Assembly (NCBI RefSeq): GCF_000701705.1
Contig: NZ_JNJP01000017.1
Location: forward strand, 3,341 to 67,340
DNA from: Bilophila wadsworthia ATCC 49260
GTDB taxonomy: Bacteria > Desulfobacterota > Desulfovibrionia > Desulfovibrionales > Desulfovibrionaceae
Length of the DNA: 64,000 bases
Reading direction: 5' to 3'
Shown here: piece by piece, positions 16,035 to 24,647 of the stretch
Position numbering within the stretch: position 1 is the stretch's first letter
Layout: every line of letters starts with the position of its first letter
Position numbers and translations under genes: made by a program
The notes under the pieces: generated by a model
The model's input: only the letters and a program-made list of their open reading frames with translations
Told to the model about the DNA's origin: nothing
Database searches by the model: none

Positions 16035-17314
16035 TGAATGAAAAAAAGCTGGCAGATGTTCTAGAGATAACATCAAGTAGACGAATATTTGCATGTGATT
16101 ATTGTGAATATGGTATTCCATTTTTTCGTGGGAAAGAGATTACAGAAAAATACTTGGGTAATGATAAAATTTCAACAGAACTATTCATATCTCGCAAAAA
16201 ATTTAATGATATAAAGATAAAGTTCGGAGTACCCTGTGATGGAGATATTTTATTAACAAGTGTTGGAACATTAGGTTCTGTGTATCAAGTTAAAAAAGGA
16301 GATGAATTCTATTTTAAAGATGGTAATATAACATGGTTTAAAAATTTTTCAGATGATATAAATAGTAAATTTGTTTACTATTGGCTTATAAGCAGAGATA
16401 CACAGAATAAATTAAATAAAATTGCAATAGGTACAACACAAAAAGCATTAACAATTGTCAATTTAAGAAATATTATAATAAAATATCCATCTCTTTATGA
16501 ACAAAATTTTATTGTTCATATTCTTGAAACGTTAGATGACAAGATAAAGCTTAACCGTCGCCAAAACACCACACTTGAAGCAATGGCACAGGCGATTTTC
16601 AAGGAGTGGTTCGTGGATTTTGGGCCGGTACGCGCCAAGATGGAAGGCCGTCAGCCAGAGGGCATAAGCCGTGAGATTGCGGATTTGTTCCCTGACCGTC
16701 TAGATGATGAAGGAAAGCCGGAAGGGTGGGAACGGAAAAAACTTGGTGACTTAATTACATTTTATTCTGAACGAATAAAGTCAGATAAATTGACAGAATC
16801 TAACTATGTTTCCACAGAAAATATGCTCTCTGATAAAAAAGGAATTACAAAAGCATCAAGTTTACCAACCACAGATTCTGTTCCAGCTTTTTGTACTGGG
16901 CATATATTGGTTTCAAATATACGTCCATATTTCAAAAAAATATGGTTTGCTACTTTTGATGGAGGACGATCAAATGATGTTCTCGATTTTTGCCCTTCAA
17001 TAGTAGGCACAAATTATTTTATTTTTAATATACTCATATGCGATGCTTTTTTTAATTTTATGATGCAGACGGCAAAAGGGTCAAAGATGCCTAGAGGGGA
17101 TAAAAATGCTATTATGGCATATCCCGTTGTTGCTCCAACTGAAGTGCTACAGAGGGCATATTCGAGTTTAGTTGAAGTTTATTACAAAAAAATAAATATT
17201 AACGTGTTAAAGAACGAAGTACTTACCTCTCTTCGTGACACTCTTCTCCCCAAACTCATTTCAGGAGAACTGCGTGTCCCGGATGCTGAAAAGATGGTTG
17301 CTGACATTGTGTAA
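16031..17314 (+). CDS. hsdS: Type I restriction-modification specificity subunit HsdS
   Basis: 427 residues with two target-recognition domains and a central conserved helix region (TLEAMAQAIFKEWFVDFGPVRAKMEG). Both target-recognition regions are strikingly AT-rich, while the central linker and surrounding hsd genes are GC-rich. This fits exchange of recognition domains from unrelated sources. The C-terminal repeat (LRDTLLPKLISGELRVPDAEKM) is intact. The recognition sequence cannot be read from the protein. It starts inside the last codons of hsdM. Confidence 0.93.
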   Translation: MMNEKKLADVLEITSSRRIFACDYCEYGIPFFRGKEITEKYLGNDKISTELFISRKKFNDIKIKFGVPCDGDILLTSVGTLGSVYQVKKGDEFYFKDGNITWFKNFSDDINSKFVYYWLISRDTQNKLNKIAIGTTQKALTIVNLRNIIIKYPSLYEQNFIVHILETLDDKIKLNRRQNTTLEAMAQAIFKEWFVDFGPVRAKMEGRQPEGISREIADLFPDRLDDEGKPEGWERKKLGDLITFYSERIKSDKLTESNYVSTENMLSDKKGITKASSLPTTDSVPAFCTGHILVSNIRPYFKKIWFATFDGGRSNDVLDFCPSIVGTNYFIFNILICDAFFNFMMQTAKGSKMPRGDKNAIMAYPVVAPTEVLQRAYSSLVEVYYKKININVLKNEVLTSLRDTLLPKLISGELRVPDAEKMVADIV

Positions 17315-17336
17315 TCTTTTCCTGTAAGGAGCAGTC

Positions 17337-20300
17337 ATGGCCTTTCTCTCCGAAGCTGATATTGAATCCGCCTTGCTGTCATACTTCGCAGACCTTGGTT
17401 ATGCGGTGGAAAGAGAAGAGAATATCGGGCCTGACGGGAAACGCCCGGAACGGGAAAGCTATGATATGGTCATTCTGCGCGGGCGCCTTGAAAAGGCCAT
17501 AGGCAGGCTCAATCCCGGACTGCCTGCGGAGGCTAGAGCCGATGCCATCCGAACGTTGACACAATGCGAACTGCCCAATCTGCTTGAGGAGAACCGACGC
17601 ATCCATAAGCTCCTCGTGGAAGGCGTGGATGTGGAATATTTCGGAGAGGACGACGTGCTCACCTCCGGCAAGGTGCGCATTCTTGATTTTGACGATCCCG
17701 ATGCCAACGACTGGATGGCTGTCAACCAGTTTACTGTTGTTGCGGGGCGCATCAATCGCAGGCCGGATGTCGTCGTGTTCGTCAACGGCTTGCCGTTGGC
17801 CGTTGTCGAGTTGAAAGCTCCCGGTGATGAAAATGCCACCTTGTCGGCGGCGTTCAATCAGTTGCAGACGTACAAGCAACAAATCCCCGCGCTGTTTCAT
17901 ACCAATGCCGTTCTCCTTACCTCCGATGGCATGATGGCCCGCATTGGCTCCTTGTCCGCGGATGAGGAACGTTTCATGCCGTGGCGCACGATTGATGGCC
18001 TATCCGTAGCTCCCAAGGGAACGCCCGAACTTTCCGTGTTGACGGAAGGCGTTTTTGAACGGCGGCGTTTTCTGGATCTTATCCGGTATTGTACGGTTTT
18101 TCTGGAGAAAGACGGACTCATCAAAATTCTGGCGGGGTATCATCAGTTCCATGCCGTTCGCCATGCCGTGGATTGTACGGTAAAGGCGTCTCTACCGCAG
18201 GGCGATAAGCGCGCAGGGGTCATCTGGCATACGCAAGGATCGGGAAAGAGTCTGCTCATGGCTTTTTATGCCGGGCGGCTCGTCCTGCATCCCGCTATGC
18301 AGAATCCCACGCTTGTGGTTCTTACCGACCGCAACGATCTTGATGATCAACTCTTTTCCACGTTCTCCATGTGCCGAGATCTGATCCGGCAGACGCCTGT
18401 ACAGGCGGAGAGTCGCGAAGATCTTCAGCGGCTCCTCAACCGCGATTCCGGGGGCGTCATTTTCACTACGATCCAGAAGTTTTCCCCGGAAAAGGGCGAC
18501 CAGTACCCCGTGCTGACATCGCGGCGCAATGTGGTCGTCATTGCCGATGAAGCGCACCGGAGCCAGTATGGTTTGAAGGCTAAGGTAAAGAAAGATACCG
18601 GTGAAATTTCTTATGGGTTTGCCAAATATCTTCGCGATGCGTTGCCCGGAGCCTCCTTTATCGGGTTTACCGGAACGCCTATCGAGGCTGACGATGTGAA
18701 TACGCCTCGTATTTTTGGCGATTACATCGACATCTACGATATCAGCCGTGCCGTGGAAGACGGCGCGACCGTCCCCCTCTATTATGAAAGCCGCCTTGCC
18801 CGCATTGAGCTTGATGAAAATGAACGTCCGCATCTGGACGAAGCCGTGGATGCAGAATTTGAGGATGAGGACGAGATTCAGCAGGAAGCCCTTAAACGCA
18901 AGTGGTCGGGAATCGAGGCGCTGGTCGGGAGCGAGAAGCGGCTGAAGCTCATTGCTGAAGACATCGTAAAACATTTTGAGGCACGGACAGCTACTTTGGA
19001 AGGAAAGGGCATGATAGTCTGCATGAGCCGCCGTATTTGTGTGGCTCTGTACGGTGCCCTCGTAGCATTACGCCCTGAATGGCATAGTAAGGATGATGAT
19101 AAAGGCGCGCTCAAGATCGTTATGACCGGTTCCGCAAGTGATCCTCAGGAGTGGCAGCAGCACATCGGAACCAAGGGAAGGCGCGACCTTCTCGCCAAGC
19201 GGACACGGGATGCGAATGATCCGCTCAAGCTGGTGATCGTGCGGGATATGTGGTTGACGGGATTTGATGCCCCTTGCATGCACACGATGTACATCGACAA
19301 GCCGATGCGTGGGCACGGGCTTATGCAAGCCATAGCCCGCGTCAACAGAGTATTTCGGGACAAACCTGCCGGGCTGGTGGTGGACTACATTGGCATCGCC
19401 CAAAATCTTAAAAATGCGTTGAGCCAATATTCTTCCGCAGATCGCGAGAAGACCGGTATTGATGAGGCACAGGCTGTAGCTGTCTTGTTGGAGAAACTCG
19501 ACGTGGTGCGCGCCATGTATCATGGATTTGACTACACGACGCCGCTTGGAGGCACTCCGCATGAACGTATGGTCATGATGGCGGAAGCGATTGAATGGAT
19601 TCTGGATATGCAGCAAAAGGACGCCGCGAAGGAAACGACGCCGGAAGGCAAGAAGAAGGCTCACCGGCGTTATCAAGATGCCGTGCTTGCACTTTCCAAG
19701 GCGTATGCGCTGGCGGGGGCGAGCGACGAGGCCGCACGGGTTCGGGAGGAGGTGGCGTTTTTTCAGGCCATCAATACCGCGTTGGTCAAGAGCCGCACCG
19801 GTTCGGGCAAAAGCAGGGAAGAGCGCGACTTCGCTATCCAGCAGATCGTCAGCCGCGCCGTTGTCTCAACCGAAATCGTGGATATCCTCAAAGCGGTGGG
19901 AATCACAAGCCCTGACATTTCCATTCTTTCCGATGAATTTTTGGAGGAAGTCCGTCAACTGCGCCAGAAAAATTTGGCTCTGGAGTCTTTGCGAAAGCTT
20001 CTGAATGACGGCATCCGCTCCAGAAGCCGAAACAACATTGTCCAGACGCGGGCTTTTTCCGAACGGCTGGAAGACTCGATAGCGCGGTACCACTCCAATG
20101 CGTTGACTGCCGCTGAAGTCATACAAGAACTTATTGAACTTGCAGTCGATATCAGAAAGGCCAGAGAACAGGGGGAGGAGTCTGGACTGACGGAAGACGA
20201 GATCGCGTTTTATGATGCTCTGGCGGAAAATAAAAGTGCCGTACAGGTGATGGGGAACGATAGTCTTAAGGTAATAGCCCACGAACTTTTGATAAGCCTG

Positions 20301-20471
20301 AAGGCCAATGTTTCCGTGGATTGGGCGCATCGAGAATCAGCACGGGCGCGTCTGCGCGTATTGGTCAAGAGAATATTGCGGAGGTATGGTTACCCCCCGG
20401 ATTTACAGGATAGTGCTGTGCAGACTGTATTGCAGCAGGCGGAAGCGCTTTGTGGAGAATGGGTAGCTTAA
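17337..20471 (+). CDS. hsdR: Type I restriction enzyme motor/nuclease subunit HsdR
   Basis: 1044 residues. The N-terminal PD-(D/E)XK nuclease shows VVELKAPGD (about 156-164). The SF2 motor has Walker A TQGSGKSLL (about 299-307), VVIADEAHRSQYG (DEAH near 404) and FIGFTGTPI. Helicase-like motifs VIVRDMWLTGFDAP and MQAIARVNRVF follow. It cleaves DNA after ATP-driven translocation when the HsdMS site is unmethylated. TAAGGAG precedes the ATG, 22 bases after hsdS. All key residues are present, so the system looks functional. Confidence 0.95.
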   Translation: MAFLSEADIESALLSYFADLGYAVEREENIGPDGKRPERESYDMVILRGRLEKAIGRLNPGLPAEARADAIRTLTQCELPNLLEENRRIHKLLVEGVDVEYFGEDDVLTSGKVRILDFDDPDANDWMAVNQFTVVAGRINRRPDVVVFVNGLPLAVVELKAPGDENATLSAAFNQLQTYKQQIPALFHTNAVLLTSDGMMARIGSLSADEERFMPWRTIDGLSVAPKGTPELSVLTEGVFERRRFLDLIRYCTVFLEKDGLIKILAGYHQFHAVRHAVDCTVKASLPQGDKRAGVIWHTQGSGKSLLMAFYAGRLVLHPAMQNPTLVVLTDRNDLDDQLFSTFSMCRDLIRQTPVQAESREDLQRLLNRDSGGVIFTTIQKFSPEKGDQYPVLTSRRNVVVIADEAHRSQYGLKAKVKKDTGEISYGFAKYLRDALPGASFIGFTGTPIEADDVNTPRIFGDYIDIYDISRAVEDGATVPLYYESRLARIELDENERPHLDEAVDAEFEDEDEIQQEALKRKWSGIEALVGSEKRLKLIAEDIVKHFEARTATLEGKGMIVCMSRRICVALYGALVALRPEWHSKDDDKGALKIVMTGSASDPQEWQQHIGTKGRRDLLAKRTRDANDPLKLVIVRDMWLTGFDAPCMHTMYIDKPMRGHGLMQAIARVNRVFRDKPAGLVVDYIGIAQNLKNALSQYSSADREKTGIDEAQAVAVLLEKLDVVRAMYHGFDYTTPLGGTPHERMVMMAEAIEWILDMQQKDAAKETTPEGKKKAHRRYQDAVLALSKAYALAGASDEAARVREEVAFFQAINTALVKSRTGSGKSREERDFAIQQIVSRAVVSTEIVDILKAVGITSPDISILSDEFLEEVRQLRQKNLALESLRKLLNDGIRSRSRNNIVQTRAFSERLEDSIARYHSNALTAAEVIQELIELAVDIRKAREQGEESGLTEDEIAFYDALAENKSAVQVMGNDSLKVIAHELLISLKANVSVDWAHRESARARLRVLVKRILRRYGYPPDLQDSAVQTVLQQAEALCGEWVA

Positions 20472-20530
20472 TTTCAGTAACCTACCTTGTACAGAGAATT
20501 TTTCACTACTTATAATGAGTGAGGGAAAGT

Positions 20531-21115
20531 ATGGCACAACTCCCGGCTATACAGGCAACACGCAAGAGCGGCAAAGAATGCTTTGAGGGGATAGGCGGCG
20601 AACATACCCTTCAGGATTTTTGGGCGTGGGCCTTTTCGGATTTGGTCAGCAATACGGAACGCGGCAAGCTGGCGGAATATCTCGTGGCTAAGGCGATGGG
20701 GTGCGGTACCCAAATCAGCCAGACGTGGGAAAGCTATGACCTCCTGTCTCCTGAAGGGATCAAAATAGAAGTCAAAACATCCGCATATATTCAATCATGG
20801 AAGCAGAAGGCGTTCTCGAAGATTTCTTTTGGTATCGCCAAGACAAAATTTTGGGATGGTCTTAATTACGTGGGGGAAAAGAAACGTCATGCGGACGTGT
20901 ATGTCTTTTGCGTGCTGAAACACAAGGATCAGGAGACGATCAACCCTCTTGAGCTGGCCCAGTGGGATTTTTACCCCGTGGCGACACGTAAACTGAATAC
21001 CTCTTTTGAAAATCAAGAAACGGTTTCCCTCGGTTCCCTAATTTCACATTGCAAAGTAACGGCTTGCCCTTATTCAAATTTAAAGGATGCGATAGAAAAA
21101 GAATATCGTGCATGA
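20531..21115 (+). CDS. Putative PD-(D/E)XK-fold protein downstream of hsdR
   Basis: 194 residues, family not recognised. The segment TERGKLAEYLVAKAMG, then WESYDLLSPEGIKIEVKTSAYIQ, has the D...(E)xK spacing and beta-strand context of PD-(D/E)XK nucleases (YDL aspartate, EVK). The remainder (KHADVYVF, WDFYPVATRKLN) looks like the same alpha/beta core. It follows hsdR by about 60 bases on the same strand, so it may be cotranscribed with the type I system. I chose the ATG with GAGGGA upstream over a GTG four codons earlier. Nuclease activity is an inference. Confidence 0.6.
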   Translation: MAQLPAIQATRKSGKECFEGIGGEHTLQDFWAWAFSDLVSNTERGKLAEYLVAKAMGCGTQISQTWESYDLLSPEGIKIEVKTSAYIQSWKQKAFSKISFGIAKTKFWDGLNYVGEKKRHADVYVFCVLKHKDQETINPLELAQWDFYPVATRKLNTSFENQETVSLGSLISHCKVTACPYSNLKDAIEKEYRA

Positions 21116-21124
21116 GCGTTGCAG

Positions 21125-21415
21125 CTATCTGGTGTTTTTCCTCGGACGGCCCGTCTGCTTCTTCGGAGGCTGCGGGTCGTTTTTCATTTCTTTTTCAATG
21201 CGCCGCATGGCCTCCGATGCATCAAGAGAAAAGACAGCCGCAATTTGGACGAGGGCATTGACGGAAAGTTTAGTATGGGCGTGCTCAATGAAGGAAATAT
21301 ACGTTTCAGAAAGCCCTGAAAGACCAGCAAGTTGACCTTGCGTCAGCCCTTTCTTTTCACGTTCTTCCCTGATGACTTTGGCGATAGCCCATGCGAGTGA
21401 GGAGTTTTTTTCCAT
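21125..21415 (-). CDS. XRE-family transcriptional regulator
   Basis: 96 residues with an N-terminal HTH (WAIAKVIREEREKKGLTQGQLAGLSGLSETYISFIEHAHTKLSV) of the Cro/C1 type and a basic C-terminal tail. It is convergent with the PD-(D/E)XK-like gene and divergent from the zinc-ribbon membrane protein. The 94-base intervening region holds repeated CTAG-containing boxes. It could be the controller of the restriction cluster or of the neighbouring gene; the sequence does not decide. Confidence 0.85.
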   Translation of the reverse strand: MEKNSSLAWAIAKVIREEREKKGLTQGQLAGLSGLSETYISFIEHAHTKLSVNALVQIAAVFSLDASEAMRRIEKEMKNDPQPPKKQTGRPRKNTR

Positions 21416-21509
21416 TCTCTAGGACTAGCCGATTGCTTGCATAAAAATATTAACTAGACTAAATGTTTCATCCGGTACTCATAGAACCTTTTTTGAGGAG
21501 GTAACGAAT

Positions 21510-21980
21510 ATGGAATGTGCTCGTCATCCGGGTAGACAGGCTGTAGCAACTTGTAATCTTTGTGGTAAAGGTCTGTGCTCCGAATGTACGGAGAGGTTCG
21601 CGCCGCCGTTGTGTGAGGCGTGCCTGCTCTCGCACAACAGAAATGTAGCCGTTAGGCTTGCCGTTGAACTTGGTATTACCCTGCTTATCGCAATCGGGAT
21701 TGCGGCTCTGATTGCAAGTAGAGAGAGCGGTACATGGACAGGCGGTTTTTCTCTGGGAATCCTTGTTGCCTGTACTTATTGGGGATGGCAGTTTGTTGAT
21801 GGGCCCGCAACACCTTTTGCGTATACGTCAGGTGGCGCGTACGCTTTTTGTGCGGCACTGAAAATTCTTTTTGCAGTCTGTTTGGGAGTATTTGTAACGC
21901 CTTGGCAGATTTTTAAGCGGATCAGGGAGATTCTCCGAATCAGGAAACTTGAAAAGGGCATACGAGAAGGCTCTGTCTAA
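21510..21980 (+). CDS. B-box-like zinc-ribbon membrane protein
   Basis: 156 residues. The N-terminus packs a Cys-rich module (CARHPGRQAVATCNLCGKGL, then CSECTERFAPPLCEACLLSH) resembling a B-box/double zinc ribbon. Three to four hydrophobic segments follow (for example LAVELGITLLIAIGIAALIA and LKILFAVCLGVFV), ending in a basic cytoplasmic-looking tail. GAGGAGG gives a strong ribosome-binding site. I do not know a function. It is divergent from the XRE gene and followed by a bidirectional terminator, so it stands as a single-gene unit in the island. Confidence 0.7.
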   Translation: MECARHPGRQAVATCNLCGKGLCSECTERFAPPLCEACLLSHNRNVAVRLAVELGITLLIAIGIAALIASRESGTWTGGFSLGILVACTYWGWQFVDGPATPFAYTSGGAYAFCAALKILFAVCLGVFVTPWQIFKRIREILRIRKLEKGIREGSV

Positions 21981-22019
21981 AAAAAGGGAGCCGCCTGATT
22001 TGGGCGACTCCCTTTTTTT
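21979..22019. terminator. Bidirectional terminator between convergent genes
   Basis: A 17-position stem AAAAAAAGGGAGCCGCC against GGGCGACTCCCTTTTTTT with a 6-base loop. It has a T-run on both strands and serves both the zinc-ribbon gene and the mobilization operon. Confidence 0.85.
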
Positions 22020-22020
22020 G

Positions 22021-22470
22021 CTACAGGAAAAGATAGAGGACGATGATATTCATGATGCCGGAAATGATCGCTCCCAGTATGGCGCAGAAACAGCAGAGTC
22101 TTGAAATATCCAGCTGTTGTATGTCGTAAATGATGCGCTGTGTTTTCTCAAAATTTTTTTGTGCCTGTTCTCCTGCCTTTTCACAGCGAACAAGGGTTTC
22201 CTCCACTCTGGCTGCAATTTGAACCGCTGTTTCAGCGGGATAGTTCCTCACCGTGTTCGCGGCTCTTCTCACATCGTCTACGCTGGTCTTGATGGCATTT
22301 TGCAAGTCTTTCAAAAGCACTATCACTTCCTGTGTACCCTTCAGCTTGAGTTCTTCCTGTTTGTTCAAAATGGCAATCCGTGCCTGCAACAGCGTTGTGT
22401 CGTCCACTTCCTGCAATACCGCTTGACTGGCTTCCGCGCTCATGTTCCTCAACGTATCTATCTTGCTCAT
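22021..22470 (-). CDS. Coiled-coil membrane protein of the mobilization operon
   Basis: 149 residues: a long helical, coiled-coil-like body (LQEVDDTTLLQARIAILNKQ through CEKAGEQAQKNFEKTQRIIYD) and one or two C-terminal membrane helices (LCCFCAILGAIISGIMNIIVLYLFL). It overlaps the relaxase C-terminal coding region by about 239 bases in another frame, as MobB-type accessory genes overlap relaxase genes in IncQ-like plasmids. GAGGC precedes the ATG encoding MSKIDTLR. A role as a MobB-like relaxosome/membrane link is inferred from position and topology only. Confidence 0.65.
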   Translation of the reverse strand: MSKIDTLRNMSAEASQAVLQEVDDTTLLQARIAILNKQEELKLKGTQEVIVLLKDLQNAIKTSVDDVRRAANTVRNYPAETAVQIAARVEETLVRCEKAGEQAQKNFEKTQRIIYDIQQLDISRLCCFCAILGAIISGIMNIIVLYLFL

Positions 22471-23209
22471 GGTACAAGCCTCTTTTTTTAAGATTACTCC
22501 ATGTGTATTGATGGCCCAGACTGCTTCCTTTGAACGCAATACCATCCATTGAAAAACTGATTCCCGAAATGAATCCTGTCTTTGCCGTATTCATGCGAAC
22601 AGAGACATGCGCTTGTTCCAATTTTTTCGTAAAAGAAGACAGCGTGCATGGTTGAGTCAGTGCCGCGTCAATAATCTGCTGTAACTTCATGCGATATGAT
22701 GATTCACCTGTACGAAGAACCTGTTCCACTTCTCCTTTTGTGGGGGCCTTGCGTGCTGCGGACTGGCTCATGGGAACGGTTGTGAGACTCCATTCTTTTT
22801 CAAGCGTCCGCATGATCGCCTCTTGCCGTTTATAGTCGTGGGCATCGCTGACGACGTTTCCCTCAAGATCAATGCGATTCACAAGAATATGAATATGAGG
22901 ATGCTCCGTATTCGTATGTCGGCTTACGACATATTGATTATTGGTGAAGCCCATCCCTGAGAGCCACCTTTGCGCTGCCTCACACCACTGTTCATCGGTA
23001 AGGTGTTCCGTGGGATGGATACTCAGACTGACATGGCAAACGGCTTTGCCCAGCGTCGGGCGAAGTGCGCGAATGATACCGAATTCTCTCGCCAGCTCCT
23101 TGGGTGTTTGACCTGCCATGTTGGTTTCGAGGAGGACTCCCTTGCCCTGTTTCAGATCGTACTCCAGCGCACCGCGAAAGCCTTTACCCTTGATCAGTTT
23201 GGCGATCAT
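22232..23209 (-). CDS. MOBP-type relaxase (MobA/VirD2 family)
   Basis: About 325 residues. Motif I holds the candidate catalytic tyrosine in FRGALEYDLKQGKG. Motif II-like VSLSIHPTEHLTDEQW and motif III SRHTNTEHPHIHILVNRI (the metal-binding His triad) follow. This is the relaxase domain that nicks oriT to start conjugal mobilization. The C-terminal 80 residues are low-complexity and overlap the next gene, so they may be constrained by the other frame. The start is placed at the internal ATG (MIAKLIKGKG), the usual relaxase N-terminus. It overlaps mobC. Confidence 0.88.
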   Translation of the reverse strand: MIAKLIKGKGFRGALEYDLKQGKGVLLETNMAGQTPKELAREFGIIRALRPTLGKAVCHVSLSIHPTEHLTDEQWCEAAQRWLSGMGFTNNQYVVSRHTNTEHPHIHILVNRIDLEGNVVSDAHDYKRQEAIMRTLEKEWSLTTVPMSQSAARKAPTKGEVEQVLRTGESSYRMKLQQIIDAALTQPCTLSSFTKKLEQAHVSVRMNTAKTGFISGISFSMDGIAFKGSSLGHQYTWSNLKKRGLYHEQDRYVEEHERGSQSSGIAGSGRHNAVAGTDCHFEQTGRTQAEGYTGSDSAFERLAKCHQDQRRRCEKSREHGEELSR

Positions 23210-23576
23210 GAGGTTGTCCCAAGACAGCACGCTGTACTATGAGGAGATACTGTTTGACGCCAGATAAGAAGGACAGGGGGAGTCCGTCTAACCGGCCTTC
23301 ATTTGCTGCCCGTGCAAGCTGGTTGAGATTGACTCCCATGCGGGCCAGTTCCGAGTAAATGGCTCTGTTGATCGCTGGAACAGGGGGAGGGGGAAGGCGG
23401 CGGGCAAGCGCAGCGATACGCAGCCAGCGCGCAGGTGGCATGCCCATGAAGGCGGCTTTCCTTTGCAAGCATCGCCATTCCTCACTGTTGACCCTGACGC
23501 CTATCGTGAGCCTCCGTACAGTGTCCGGCGGACTCTTGGGCCTTCCACGTCTTTTCCCTTGGCGTTGTTCCATCAT
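23184..23576 (-). CDS. MobC-like relaxosome protein
   Basis: 130 residues. A basic N-terminus (GKRRGRPKSPPD), a ribbon-helix-helix-like strand VRRLTIGVRVNSEEW, then the MobC signature IYSELARMGVNLNQLARAANEG. Family knowledge: MobC proteins bind oriT and help the relaxase open DNA. The gene overlaps the relaxase start, so the two are coupled. GGAAAGGC lies before the ATG. Confidence 0.85.
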   Translation of the reverse strand: MMEQRQGKRRGRPKSPPDTVRRLTIGVRVNSEEWRCLQRKAAFMGMPPARWLRIAALARRLPPPPVPAINRAIYSELARMGVNLNQLARAANEGRLDGLPLSFLSGVKQYLLIVQRAVLGQPHDRQTDQG

Positions 23577-23711
23577 GCCTTTCCTTTCTTGCCCCGCAGG
23601 GCAAGCCGTTTGAGCGAAGCGAAAACATGGCTTGCTGCAAGCCCGTCATGAAAAGGGTAGTGAGTGTCCCGCTGTCCCTGCCCTGGAGAGAGGGACAATG
23701 GGACACATTCC
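23577..23711. other. Possible oriT with hairpins between repA-like and mobC-like genes
   Basis: This 135-base gap lies directly upstream of mobC-relaxase, the usual oriT position. It holds three perfect hairpins: CTTGCCC-CGCA-GGGCAAG (23588-23605), GGCTTG-CTG-CAAGCC (23629-23643), and a nested GTGTCCC/GGGACAC plus GTCCCT/AGGGAC structure (23664-23706). A short AGCGAAGCGA direct repeat sits between the first two. None has a terminator T-run. No nic site is identified. Confidence 0.5.
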
Positions 23712-24647
23712 CTACAGGTGCTCCAGACGTTGTTTGAGCCGGTGGGCCTTCGATTTGGAAATCCCCAATTCTTCGGCACAATCTCTGATGCTCAGTCCTT
23801 CCCCAAGGAGCTTCTGGATTTGTTCCGACTCTGCGTCTTCCAGTTCCTGAACAGCCCAGTTGAGCTTGTCCTGATCTGTTTGCGAAAGCTTGGCCTCAAA
23901 GGGGCGCACTTCTTCTCCCGCGATGCCTCGCGCCTTGGTGATGTGCACCTGGAAATGCGCTCCGTCTGTAATGCAATAGTTCAGCGGGCGGCGCAGGCTG
24001 ATGACGGTATCCATGATGTCTTCACGGGCGGATGTGCCGCGCTGATCCCCGGATTTTCCCGCATGATGAACGAGAAGAACAGAGATGCCTCGTCTTCGCA
24101 GATCGAGAAGCCAGCTCTGGATGGGCTGCCATGACTGAGCCTCGTTTTCCTTGCCCGATCGACAGAGGGTGGAGAGATTATCCAGTACGAGGAGCCTTAC
24201 ATTGTCCAGAAATGGTTCCAGTGCGTATTGCCCTGCGGGGGTAGAAAGGTCGGGCATGGGACGGTTCTGCATGTCCGGCGTGATGATGGAGAGATTCCGA
24301 ATGGCTTCCTCCGTTGCGTCGGTTCCCCTAGCCAAGGAAATTAGTCTGTCCTGCATGGCTTGAGCGGGCATCTCCCCGTCCACATACAGCACCTGTTTGG
24401 GATTGGGGGCGTGCCAATGAAACAGTGTTGCTCCGCCTGCTACGGCAAGGGCTGCGCTCAAGGCTGTAAAGGTTTTTCCGATGCCTCGGGGAGCGAAGAG
24501 GATAACGATACCCTGAGCGGGAATAACTGGATGGAGAAGGAATCCTCGTTCCGGCAGGTGCATGTTCATAAACGCTTCCATTGTGAGTGCAATAAGTGGT
24601 GGAATACCGGATTGAAGGCCGGCTGGCGTAGCGGGCGTAAGGCTCAT
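23712..24647 (-). CDS. RepA-like AAA ATPase/helicase
   Basis: 311 residues. Walker A FAPRGIGKTFTA (about 51-62), LYVDGEMPAQAMQDRL, Walker B VRLLVLDNLSTL and VLLVHHAGKSGDQRGTS are the signature of hexameric RepA/AAA_25 helicases of IncQ-type replication. The C-terminal 40 residues form an HTH (EGLSIRDCAEELGISKSKAHRLKQRL). It starts within the stop of the AlpA-like gene (ATGA). In an integrated, mobilizable element it probably supports replication after excision. Confidence 0.85.
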   Translation of the reverse strand: MSLTPATPAGLQSGIPPLIALTMEAFMNMHLPERGFLLHPVIPAQGIVILFAPRGIGKTFTALSAALAVAGGATLFHWHAPNPKQVLYVDGEMPAQAMQDRLISLARGTDATEEAIRNLSIITPDMQNRPMPDLSTPAGQYALEPFLDNVRLLVLDNLSTLCRSGKENEAQSWQPIQSWLLDLRRRGISVLLVHHAGKSGDQRGTSAREDIMDTVISLRRPLNYCITDGAHFQVHITKARGIAGEEVRPFEAKLSQTDQDKLNWAVQELEDAESEQIQKLLGEGLSIRDCAEELGISKSKAHRLKQRLEHL

